NCBI GenBank assembly: GCA_035293565.1
Contig: DATGMP010000112.1
Coordinates: forward strand, 40,279 to 104,278
Source: DATGMP01 sp035293565
GTDB lineage: Bacteria; Pseudomonadota; Alphaproteobacteria; BOG-932; Roseiterribacteraceae
DNA length: 64,000 nt
Reading direction: 5' to 3'
Below, one piece after another: positions 17,841-25,927 of this stretch. The position numbers and the translations under genes are program-made. Position 1 is the first letter of the stretch; each line of letters starts with the position of its first letter. Under the pieces are notes generated by a model that saw only the letters and a list, made by a program, of their open reading frames with translations, searched no databases and was not told the DNA's origin.

Positions 17841-18542
17841 ATGACGAAGCAGACGATCGCCCTGGTCGACGACGACCGGAATATCCTGACATCCGTCGCC
17901 ATGGCGCTGGAGGCCGAAGGCTTCGAAGTCAGGACCTACGCGGACGGCGAGGAGGCGCTCAGGGGCCTGACCAGCCGACCGCCCTCGCTCGCGGTGCTCG
18001 ATATCAAAATGCCCCGCATGGACGGCATGGAGCTCCTGTCCCGGGTGCGCCAAAGCTCGTCGATTCCCGTGATCTTCCTGACTTCGAAGGATGATGAGCT
18101 GGACGAGTTGCTGGGCTTGCGCATGGGCGCCGACGATTACATCACGAAGCCCTTTTCGCAGCGCTTGCTGATCGAGCGCATCCGGGCGCTGCTGCGGCGC
18201 GAGCAGCACCGTCAGGGCACTATCGGCAGCGAGCCGGGCTCCGTTCTGGATCGCGGCGACCTCATGCTGGACGGCAGCAAGCATCTGTGCACCTGGAAGG
18301 GCAAGCCGGTACCGCTGACGGTGACCGAATTTCTGTTGATCAAGGCGCTGGCCCAGCGGCCGGGGCATGTAAAGAGCCGCAACCAGCTGATCGACGCGGC
18401 CTATGGCGAGCACATCTATGTCGACGACCGGACGATCGACAGCCATGTCAAGCGCGTGCGGCGCAAATTCAAGGAAGTGGACGACGGCTTCAACCAGATC
18501 GAGACGCTGTACGGGGCGGGATACCGCTACAAGGAGAGCTAG
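17841..18542 (+). CDS. chvI: Two-component response regulator ChvI
   Basis: The 233-residue OmpR-type regulator has a receiver domain (acidic pair D10-D12 in LVDDDRN, phospho-acceptor D54 in VLDIKMPRMDG, K in TKPF) and a C-terminal winged helix (HIYVDDRTIDSHVKRVRRKF). In rhizobia and relatives ChvI with the kinase ChvG controls envelope, acid and host-associated genes. The cognate kinase is next, and the hprK/EIIA/HPr genes follow as in many alphaproteobacteria. Confidence 0.92.
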   Translation: MTKQTIALVDDDRNILTSVAMALEAEGFEVRTYADGEEALRGLTSRPPSLAVLDIKMPRMDGMELLSRVRQSSSIPVIFLTSKDDELDELLGLRMGADDYITKPFSQRLLIERIRALLRREQHRQGTIGSEPGSVLDRGDLMLDGSKHLCTWKGKPVPLTVTEFLLIKALAQRPGHVKSRNQLIDAAYGEHIYVDDRTIDSHVKRVRRKFKEVDDGFNQIETLYGAGYRYKES

Positions 18543-18566
18543 GCCGGCGAACGCCGGGAGGCCGAT

Positions 18567-20246
18567 TTGACGCTGATTGCGACTGGGCGCACACCCAGGA
18601 ACGATAGGGCGGCGCGGCCGATACTGTCCTCGGAGCGCGCCAAACAATTGGTCCGCGCCTCGCCGCTGACGCTCCGGATTCTCGCGGTCAACGTGCTCCC
18701 GCTGGCGATCCTTGCGGGCGGCCTCCTTTATCTTGGCCGCTATCAGGACAATCTCATCCAGTCGCATCTGGACGCGCTCAAGGCCGATGCGCGGCTGGTC
18801 GCCGGCATGGTGGCCGAGATGGGCGTCATCAGCGACAGCAATCAGCTCTACGCGCTGTCGCCTGGCCGTTCGCGCAGCGTAATCCGTCGGTGGGTTGACG
18901 CCACACAAGTCCGTACCCGGCTTTTCGATCCCGAGGGAAATCTGGTCGCCGACAGCCAACGTCTGATCGGGGTCAATGGCACCGTGATCGACGTCAGGGA
19001 GCTGCCCCCGCCGGACGGCTTTCGGACCAAGCTCGATCGGCTGGTCGATCAAGCGGCGCGCCGGCTCGACACCTGGCCCGGAAGAGAGAAGCTGCCGATC
19101 TATCAAGGTGACGATCAGGTCGCGGCGCCCGCTGCCAACCCGGATGTCGGCAAGGCGCTGCTGGGCGATGTCAGCGGGCGGGTTTGGCTCGACGCCGACG
19201 GCCATCTCAAGCTGACGGCAGCGGCGCCGGTGCAACACTTCAAGCTCGTTCTGGGCGCCGTGCTGCTCAATCGCGACGGCCGACCGATCGAGGATGCGAT
19301 CCGGTCCACCCGCTTCGACATCTTCAAGATTTTCGGCGCGGCGCTTGGCATCACCGTGCTCTTGTCGCTCTACCTCGCCGGCGCGATCGGACGGCCGCTC
19401 CGCAGGCTCGCCCAGGCCGCCGAGCGCCTGAGGCTCGGCACCGGCGGCGTCGAGGACATTCCGGACTTCACCGCGCGCCGCGACGAAATCGGCGAGCTGT
19501 CGCTGGCGCTGCGGGAAATGACAGCGGCGCTTCGCGACCGCATGGACGCGATCGAACGCTTCGCCGCCGACGTGGCGCATGAGCTCAAGAACCCGCTTTC
19601 GTCGCTCGCCAGCGCGGTCGAGACCGTGGGGCGCGTGAACGATCCGGAGCAGCTGCGCCGGCTGCTGAACATCATTCGCGACGATGTTCAGCGTCTGGAC
19701 CGGCTTATCAGCGACATCTCGAACGCCTCGCGGCTGGACGCCGAGCTTTCGCGCGCCGAGGCGCAGCCCGTCGATGTCGAGACCCTGCTCGCGACGCTCG
19801 CCGACATCCACCGCACGACGAACGAGAATCGGCAAGGGCGCGAACCGACGGTCGATATCAGGCTCCAGGCCCCCAAGGGACTCGTCGTCCGCGGCATCGA
19901 GAGCCGGCTCGGCCAGGTTTTCCAGAATCTGATCTCGAATGCCGTCTCCTTCTCACCGCCCGGCGGCACCGTCCGGGTCGCAGCCTCGCGCCAAGGTGGG
20001 GTCGTGACGGTGCTGGTCGAGGATGATGGCCCCGGCATCCCGCCAGGAAAGCTCGAGGCGATTTTCGGCCGCTTCTACAGCGAACGCCCATCCGGCGAGC
20101 AGTTTGGCACCCATTCGGGGCTGGGCCTCTCGATCGCCAAGCAGATCGTCGAGGCGCTCGGCGGCCGGATCCGTGCCGAAAATCGAACCGACGAGACCGG
20201 CACGCTCCTCGGCGCCCGCTTTATCGTGCAGCTGCCGGCCGCTTGA
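18567..20246 (+). CDS. chvG: Two-component sensor histidine kinase ChvG
   Basis: The 559-residue kinase has a membrane helix at about 36-58, a periplasmic sensor region to about 250, a second helix (252-272), a HAMP linker, and the kinase core. The H-box is FAADVAHELKNPLSSLAS with H338. The N-box is FQNLISNAVSFSPPGG and the G-boxes DDGPGIPPGK and THSGLGLSIAKQIVEALGGR. The start is TTG 18567 with GGGAGG five bases upstream. In characterised systems ExoR inhibits ChvG in the periplasm; no exoR is visible here. Confidence 0.92.
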   Translation: MTLIATGRTPRNDRAARPILSSERAKQLVRASPLTLRILAVNVLPLAILAGGLLYLGRYQDNLIQSHLDALKADARLVAGMVAEMGVISDSNQLYALSPGRSRSVIRRWVDATQVRTRLFDPEGNLVADSQRLIGVNGTVIDVRELPPPDGFRTKLDRLVDQAARRLDTWPGREKLPIYQGDDQVAAPAANPDVGKALLGDVSGRVWLDADGHLKLTAAAPVQHFKLVLGAVLLNRDGRPIEDAIRSTRFDIFKIFGAALGITVLLSLYLAGAIGRPLRRLAQAAERLRLGTGGVEDIPDFTARRDEIGELSLALREMTAALRDRMDAIERFAADVAHELKNPLSSLASAVETVGRVNDPEQLRRLLNIIRDDVQRLDRLISDISNASRLDAELSRAEAQPVDVETLLATLADIHRTTNENRQGREPTVDIRLQAPKGLVVRGIESRLGQVFQNLISNAVSFSPPGGTVRVAASRQGGVVTVLVEDDGPGIPPGKLEAIFGRFYSERPSGEQFGTHSGLGLSIAKQIVEALGGRIRAENRTDETGTLLGARFIVQLPAA

Positions 20247-20369
20247 GCCTCGCCCCTGTTGTCTTGCGCAAGAGGTTGCGCCGGATCGAGGTAAGGTTAA
20301 CGATGTGGGCCGATCGGCGGGATGCGCGCAAAGCGCAATACCCGGACGACCAAAAAGGGAGGGGAGACA

Positions 20370-22775
20370 ATGAAGAGTCAGCTTCATACTTCGTCTGCGC
20401 TCATCATTCTGGCGCTTCTCGGCGCTGTTCCGGTCCATTCGGCGGTCGCGCAGGGCGCCGGCGACCAGGCGCCGGCGGCGAGCGGCAACCAACTTGAAGA
20501 GATCGTCGTCACGGCTCGGCGCACCGAGGAGAAGCTGCAGGTGACCCCGGTCGCGGTCTCCGCTCTCAGCCACCAGCAGCTCGACCGCCTGGATATCCAG
20601 GATACGTCCAAGATCATGCAGTTCGTGCCCAATCTCTATCTGGGTCAGGGCAGCGGCAGCAACACCAACGTCGCCATATCGATCCGCGGCATCGGCCAGC
20701 AGGATCCGCTGCTGACCGTGGACTCGCCGGTCGGCTTCTACGTAGACGGCGTCAGCCTCTCGCGCATCTCGGCGCTCAACTTCGATCTGGTCGATCTCGA
20801 GCGCGTCGAAGTGCTGCGCGGGCCCCAAGGCACGCTGTTCGGCCGCAACACCACCGGCGGTGCGGTGAGTCTGGTCACCAAATCCCCCGCGCCGGACTTC
20901 GGTCTGCAGGAGAAGATCGGCTGGGGTCAATATGAGGGCTGGTACACGCGGACCGAGCTCAATACCGGCGAACTCGGCCGCTCCGGTGTGCGGGCGATCC
21001 TCACTTTCCTCCACCGCGACCGCGACGGCTGGGTCGACAACCCGTACGCACCATCGGACCGGGATCCGGCCGCGCTACACAGCCTTGCCGCCTGGGCGAA
21101 GGTGGAGGGCGAATGGGACAAGCTGAAAGTCGACTATTCCTTCGAATGGGACCACATCGCCGGCCAGAACGAGGGGTTCACATTGGCGGCGATGACCCCG
21201 GCGAACATTGCATACTACAGCCAGTCGCCCCTTTATGGCGGCGACCCTCTGGTGCTGACCGGCAAACGGCGGGACCCGCTGCCGCTTTACCTGCCGCCTT
21301 TCCTGGCGCCCGAGCAGCATGACTTCATCATGGGTCACACGCTGGTCGGCGAATACGACCTGAACGACGAAGTCACGTTCAAATCGATCACCGGCTACCG
21401 CCGCTGGTTCGCGTCGTCGCGCACGCTCTACGGGCCCCATTTCCGTGGGCCGGTGATCTTTCCCGATCCCCGCTTCAATCCAACCACGGTGAACGGCGTG
21501 ACCGTGGAGGACACGCCGCCCTTCGAGGCGCCGCAGGACACAGGCCAATACCAATGGTCACAGGAGCTGCAGGTGCTGGGCACGATCGACCGGTTCAAAT
21601 ACGTCGCGGGCCTGTTCTACTTCTATGAGCATGTGCACGAGGACAATCCGAATGAATTCACGATCGTACTCGGACCTCTCGGTCCCGTGGGACCCAGCTT
21701 CGCCACCGTGTTCACCCCCGAGCTCATCTATCGGGAGAACAGCTCGTCGTACGCCGGCTATGGTCAGGTTAGCTACACGCCACCCATTCTCGACGACAAG
21801 GTCGAGCTGACAGCCGGCGTGCGCTACACGATCGACCACCGCTCGATCGACGTATTCTACAATCAGGGCAATCCTTTCCTGCCCCCCGCTGCCGAGATCC
21901 AGAACCGAACCGGGCTGCACGACTTCTACAATTTCAACTATCTCGGCGAGGCCTCCTACAAATTCACCACCGACATCATGGGCTATATCCGCTTCAGCAG
22001 CGGCTATCGCGCGGGCGGCTTCAACGCGCGGCAGGCCGATCCCACCGTGCCCTTCAGCTTCGCGCCCGAAAAGGCAACCGCTTACGAGATCGGCGTCAAG
22101 AGCGAGTGGTTCGATCATCGGCTACGAGCGAACGCCGCGGCCTATTACACCGACTATGCCAATCTGCAGCTCCAGGAATATACCGGCGGAATCGGCACGA
22201 CCTCCAACGCGAACGCCTATTACGAAGGCTTCGAGCTCGAGCTGCAGGCCTTGCCGACCAAGAATCTCTCGGTCGACGGCAGCGTGGGCTACGTCAACCC
22301 CGTCTATGAGCAATTTCCATATCTGGTCGCCAACGCGGCCGGCGTGCTGACGCAGACGAACATCGCCTCGATCGGCAAGTTCCCCTACGTGCCCGACTGG
22401 ACGATCCATCTGGGCGTTCAATACACCTTCGACGACACGCCGTTCGGAACGCCGGCGATCCGCGCCGACTATTCGATGACCAGCGAGCGGTACTTCCACA
22501 CCCAGAACCTGCCGCTCGCGGCGACAGGCGGCGCCAGCAACCCATTCAACAATGTCATCAAGGATCCGGGCCAGAACCTCGTCAGCATCCGCGCGATGCT
22601 GCAGGACATCCCCGTCCTCGACGGCAAGGCCCGGATGGAAGTCGAGGTCTATGGCGAGAACCTGCTGGATCAGGATCTGCGGGAATCGGCCATCGATTTC
22701 GGCGGGCTCGGCTTCGCCGGCATCTCTTACGGCATGCCGCGGAGCTTCGGCTTCGACGTCAAGGTCGATTACTGA
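20370..22775 (+). CDS. TonB-dependent outer-membrane receptor
   Basis: The 801-residue protein has a signal peptide (MKSQLHTSSALIILALLGAV, cleavage after about VAQ), a TonB box (EEIVVTARRTEEKLQ), a plug domain (ISIRGIGQQDP, VGFYVDGV, DLERVEVLRGPQGTLFGRNT) and a 22-strand barrel ending in FGFDVKVDY with a terminal aromatic residue. The substrate cannot be told; the sequence resembles sphingomonad-type receptors for organic substrates or siderophores. I chose ATG 20370 with GGGAGGGGAGACA upstream. It interrupts the usual chvG-hprK adjacency, which suggests insertion into this block. Confidence 0.92.
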   Translation: MKSQLHTSSALIILALLGAVPVHSAVAQGAGDQAPAASGNQLEEIVVTARRTEEKLQVTPVAVSALSHQQLDRLDIQDTSKIMQFVPNLYLGQGSGSNTNVAISIRGIGQQDPLLTVDSPVGFYVDGVSLSRISALNFDLVDLERVEVLRGPQGTLFGRNTTGGAVSLVTKSPAPDFGLQEKIGWGQYEGWYTRTELNTGELGRSGVRAILTFLHRDRDGWVDNPYAPSDRDPAALHSLAAWAKVEGEWDKLKVDYSFEWDHIAGQNEGFTLAAMTPANIAYYSQSPLYGGDPLVLTGKRRDPLPLYLPPFLAPEQHDFIMGHTLVGEYDLNDEVTFKSITGYRRWFASSRTLYGPHFRGPVIFPDPRFNPTTVNGVTVEDTPPFEAPQDTGQYQWSQELQVLGTIDRFKYVAGLFYFYEHVHEDNPNEFTIVLGPLGPVGPSFATVFTPELIYRENSSSYAGYGQVSYTPPILDDKVELTAGVRYTIDHRSIDVFYNQGNPFLPPAAEIQNRTGLHDFYNFNYLGEASYKFTTDIMGYIRFSSGYRAGGFNARQADPTVPFSFAPEKATAYEIGVKSEWFDHRLRANAAAYYTDYANLQLQEYTGGIGTTSNANAYYEGFELELQALPTKNLSVDGSVGYVNPVYEQFPYLVANAAGVLTQTNIASIGKFPYVPDWTIHLGVQYTFDDTPFGTPAIRADYSMTSERYFHTQNLPLAATGGASNPFNNVIKDPGQNLVSIRAMLQDIPVLDGKARMEVEVYGENLLDQDLRESAIDFGGLGFAGISYGMPRSFGFDVKVDY

Positions 22776-22837
22776 GCCGGAACCTCGTCACCGCGTCGCG
22801 TTGACAGCCTGGGCGGCCACGCTCAGGCTGTTCGGCA

Positions 22838-23272
22838 ATGGATACGGTTCATGCGACCTGCGTCGCGTTTGACGGCAGGGGCGTGCTTCTGCGCGGGCCG
22901 CCCGGCAGCGGCAAATCCGACTTGGCAGCCCGCGCCATCGAGTCGGGCGCGCGGCTCGTGGCCGATGATCGCGTGACGCTCGTGCGGCGCAGCGGTACTA
23001 TCATCGCATCGGCGCCTCCTTCGATTCGTGGCATGATCGAGCTTCGTGGACTGGGAATCCTGCGCATCGACTCGGTAGAGGAAACGCCGGTCGCGCTTGT
23101 CGCCGATCTGGCCGCTCCACATGAGATCGAGCGCCTGCCCGAGCCCGCGCTCTGCGATATCCTGGGCATCGAGCTCCCTTTCATCAGGCTGGCGCCTTTC
23201 GAAGCTTCCGCGCTTGCCAAGCTCAGGCTTGCCCTCACGAACGCCGGCACACCCGACCGGTGGGTGCGATGA
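22838..23272 (+). CDS. hprK: Short HPr kinase/phosphorylase
   Basis: The 144-residue protein is the short alphaproteobacterial form, lacking the N-terminal half of the Firmicutes enzyme. The P-loop is RGPPGSGKSDLAAR (K26). VADDRVTLVRRSG and IRGMIELRGLGIL, the HPrK signature region, follow. It phosphorylates a serine of HPr, which in this group regulates carbon metabolism rather than sugar transport. Its stop overlaps the rapZ start (ATGA). Confidence 0.9.
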   Translation: MDTVHATCVAFDGRGVLLRGPPGSGKSDLAARAIESGARLVADDRVTLVRRSGTIIASAPPSIRGMIELRGLGILRIDSVEETPVALVADLAAPHEIERLPEPALCDILGIELPFIRLAPFEASALAKLRLALTNAGTPDRWVR

Positions 23273-24153
23273 GCGGGGAGATACCGCGCCGCCGGTTCGT
23301 CATGGTGACCGGAATGTCCGGCGCAGGTCTCTCTACGACCATGAAATCACTGGAAGATCTGGGCTACGAGGCGCTCGACAATCTGCCGCTCTTCCTGTTC
23401 GACCTGCTGTTGCGGGAAGCCGAATCACGCGACCGGCCTCTTGCCGTCTCGATCGACAGCCGGACGCGGGATTTCAGCGCCGAGTCGCTACTTGGTCGCC
23501 TCAGCCGCCACCGAGATGACCCGGGAATCGCGCTCAGCCTCATTTTCGTCGATGCCAGCGACGATGTGCTGCTGCGCCGCTATACCGAGACGCGCCGCCG
23601 CCATCCGCTGGCGATCGGCCGGCCGGTCATCGACGGAATCCACAATGAGCGGGCGCTGCTGGAACCCGTGAAACTCACCAGCGACCTGGTCATCGACACT
23701 TCGGATCTGTCCATACATGATCTCAGGCGGATCGTGAGCGGCCATTTCGGGCTGGAGCGAACCCCCGATCTCGGGGTGTTCGTCACCTCCTTCTCCTACC
23801 GCAAGGGCCTGCCACGCGACGCGGACCTTGTGTTCGACGTCCGATTCTTGCGCAATCCGCACTGGGACCCCGCGCTCCGACCGTTTACGGGCCGGGACCC
23901 GCCGGTGGCCGGGTTCATCGAGGCGGATCCGGCGTTGACGCCCTTCATGGACCGGCTGACCGGATTTCTGGCGCCGCTTCTGCCGAGCTATCGGCAGGAG
24001 GGGAAGAGCTACCTCACCATTGGGATCGGCTGCACCGGTGGGCGGCATCGCTCGGTCTATGTCGCCGAGCGTCTCACCGCTTGGTTGAAAGGCCAGGGCA
24101 CGAGGGTCAGCCTGGGACACCGGGACCTCGAAAGGCCGGAGAGCGAAGGATGA
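23269..24153 (+). CDS. rapZ: RapZ-family nucleotide-binding protein (RNase adapter), altered Walker A
   Basis: The 294-residue protein shows the RapZ/YvcJ plan: an N-terminal P-loop domain, LGYEALDNLPLFLFDLLL, FVDASDDVLLRRYTETRRRH, and the C-terminal sensor signature IGIGCTGGRHRSVYVAERL. In E. coli RapZ binds GlcN6P and steers sRNAs to RNase E. The P-loop reads GMSGAGLSTT: the Walker A lysine is L21, so GTP/ATP binding is probably weakened. It is coupled to hprK in front and to the zinc exporter behind by ATGA overlaps. Confidence 0.88.
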   Translation: MSGEIPRRRFVMVTGMSGAGLSTTMKSLEDLGYEALDNLPLFLFDLLLREAESRDRPLAVSIDSRTRDFSAESLLGRLSRHRDDPGIALSLIFVDASDDVLLRRYTETRRRHPLAIGRPVIDGIHNERALLEPVKLTSDLVIDTSDLSIHDLRRIVSGHFGLERTPDLGVFVTSFSYRKGLPRDADLVFDVRFLRNPHWDPALRPFTGRDPPVAGFIEADPALTPFMDRLTGFLAPLLPSYRQEGKSYLTIGIGCTGGRHRSVYVAERLTAWLKGQGTRVSLGHRDLERPESEG

Positions 24154-25136
24154 CCGCAGCGCACGATCACCGGCACGACCATCGGCACACCCACGGCCAT
24201 TCCAGCGAGAAGCGTGTCCTGCTCACCTTCGCGCTGATCACGATCTTCATGGCGGTCGAGGCGGTGGGAGGCTGGCTGTCGGGCTCTCTGACGCTGATGG
24301 CCGACGCAGGTCACATGTTGACCGATTCGGCGGCGCTGGCGCTGGCGCTGATGGCGCAGCGCGCGACGCGCCAGCCGATCGACGCGCTGATGTCCTACGG
24401 CCGCGACCGGTTCTCGGTGCTGGCGGCGCTGATCAACGGTCTCGGCCTGATCGCAATCGTCATCTGGATCGCCGTTGAGGCGATCCGTCGCCTCGTGACT
24501 CCGGAGCCGGTCCTGGCCGTTCCCATGCTCGCGATCGCGATCGCCGGGCTCGCCGTCAATTCCGGCGCCTTCTTCCTTCTCCATGGCGCCGATCGCGACA
24601 ATCTCAACATCCACGCCGCCTTGCTGCATGTTTTGGGGGACATTCTCGCGTCGCTTGCTGCGGTCGTGGCGGCTCTGGTAATCCTCCTCACCGGATGGAC
24701 GCCCGCCGACCCCATCCTCTCCACCATCGCCGGTGCTCTCATCTTGCGAAATGCCGTTTCCCTCGTCCGCCGTTCCTGGCACGTGCTGATGGAATCGACG
24801 CCAGAAGGGGTGAACGCCGAAGAAATCGAAGAATCGCTGGAAGCGCTCGACGGCGTGGCCGATATCCATCATCTCCACGCCTGGTCGCTCGTTCCGGGGA
24901 AGCCGCTGATCACACTGCACGCGCGAGTCGAGACCGGGCATGAGCCCGACGACGTGCTGGCCCGCATCAAGCAGGAGCTGGTCGCGCGCTACGGCATCGA
25001 TCATTCCACCATCCAGATGGAGCGCAGCTGCCCCGATCCGGTCGAGCATCATGATGACGGCCATGGTCATGACGGCGATCACTCCGACCATGATCACGGG
25101 CAGCATGATCATGGTCACAGAATGGCTGCCTCATGA
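24150..25136 (+). CDS. Cation diffusion facilitator (zinc/cobalt exporter), His-rich ends
   Basis: The 328-residue CDF protein has six predicted membrane helices with the two metal sites DAGHMLTDSAALALALMAQR (helix II) and HAALLHVLGDILASL (helix V). A C-terminal cytoplasmic domain follows (VADIHHLHAWSLVPGKPLIT). Both ends are histidine-rich: HDHRHDHRHTHGH at the start and a His/Asp/Gly stretch over the last 45 residues, features of zinc exporters such as CzcD/ZitB. It lies between rapZ and the EIIA gene with ATGA overlaps on both sides, so it is fully integrated into a PTS-regulatory operon, an unusual position. Confidence 0.93.
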   Translation: MTAAHDHRHDHRHTHGHSSEKRVLLTFALITIFMAVEAVGGWLSGSLTLMADAGHMLTDSAALALALMAQRATRQPIDALMSYGRDRFSVLAALINGLGLIAIVIWIAVEAIRRLVTPEPVLAVPMLAIAIAGLAVNSGAFFLLHGADRDNLNIHAALLHVLGDILASLAAVVAALVILLTGWTPADPILSTIAGALILRNAVSLVRRSWHVLMESTPEGVNAEEIEESLEALDGVADIHHLHAWSLVPGKPLITLHARVETGHEPDDVLARIKQELVARYGIDHSTIQMERSCPDPVEHHDDGHGHDGDHSDHDHGQHDHGHRMAAS

Positions 25137-25537
25137 TCGGTATCGTGCTCGTCACCCATGGCAATCTGGCCCGCGAGTTCCTGGCTGCGATGGAGCATGT
25201 CGTCGGCCCACAAGAGCAGGCGCGCGCGATCTCGATCGGCCCGGATGACGACATGGAGCAGCGGCGCGCCGAGATACTGGCGGCCGTGAGTGCCGTGGAC
25301 ACGGGCAACGGCGCGATCGTGCTGACCGATATGTTCGGCGGCACCCCCTCGAACCTCGCGATTTCGATCATGGACCGCGCAAAGGTCGAGGTGCTGGCGG
25401 GTGTCAACCTGCCGATGCTGATCAAGCTCGCGAGCGCCCGTCGGACGGAGAGCCTGGCCGACGCGGTCGCTCAGGCGCGCGATGCCGGGCGCAAATATAT
25501 CAGCATCGCCTCCACACTCCTGACCGATCAGCCGTGA
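25133..25537 (+). CDS. PTS mannose-family EIIA component
   Basis: The 134-residue protein starts MIGIVLVTHGNLAREFL with the phosphorylated histidine at H9 and continues with IVLTDMFGGTPSNLAIS, the EIIA-Man signature. In alphaproteobacteria it is part of a PTS phosphorelay that regulates instead of transporting sugar; no EIIB/EIIC is visible. It overlaps the CDF gene in front and HPr behind (GTGA). Confidence 0.93.
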   Translation: MIGIVLVTHGNLAREFLAAMEHVVGPQEQARAISIGPDDDMEQRRAEILAAVSAVDTGNGAIVLTDMFGGTPSNLAISIMDRAKVEVLAGVNLPMLIKLASARRTESLADAVAQARDAGRKYISIASTLLTDQP

Positions 25538-25818
25538 ACGATTCGCTCCGCTGTTGCGCGACGATCGTGAACGAGCGCGGGCTGCACGCCCGGGCGGCGG
25601 CGAAGTTCGTCAAGCTGGCCGATAGTTTCGACGCCATGGTTACGGTGGAGCGCAACGGCACGGCCGTCGACGGCCGCTCGATCATGGGATTGATGATGCT
25701 GGCCGCCGGACCCGGCGCCGAGCTGCAGCTCTGCGCCACCGGAGCCCAGGCCGAGGCGGCGATCGCGGCGCTGTCGGACCTGATCGAGCGCGGCTTTGAC
25801 GAGGGCCCCGCAGCCTAA
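25534..25818 (+). CDS. ptsH: Phosphocarrier protein HPr
   Basis: The 94-residue protein has the phospho-histidine loop NERGLHARAAAKFV (H18) and the regulatory serine region DGRSIMGLMMLAAGPG (S49), which is the HprK target. Enzyme I is not in the window. The start is GTG at 25534, overlapping the EIIA stop. The gene ends 109 bp before ahcY. Confidence 0.94.
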   Translation: MNDSLRCCATIVNERGLHARAAAKFVKLADSFDAMVTVERNGTAVDGRSIMGLMMLAAGPGAELQLCATGAQAEAAIAALSDLIERGFDEGPAA

Positions 25819-25927
25819 CCGGCCTTTTTACACAAAATTCACCATCGGCGCTCAGGGTTGCCGCAACGGGGGCCTCCTGTTAATCCTCCGCGGCCGGACG
25901 GCACCGGTACGAATCCAAGAGGAAATC

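Noticed and set aside
17727..19835. Open frame of 702 codons on the minus strand opposite chvI/chvG
   Set aside because: Antisense shadow; spans two recognised genes and has no recognisable domain.
25819..25927. Possible SAH riboswitch before ahcY
   Set aside because: GGCGCTCA and GCAACGG pieces recall the SAH aptamer, but I could not build the full pairing or find the remaining conserved segments in order. A covariance-model search would decide.
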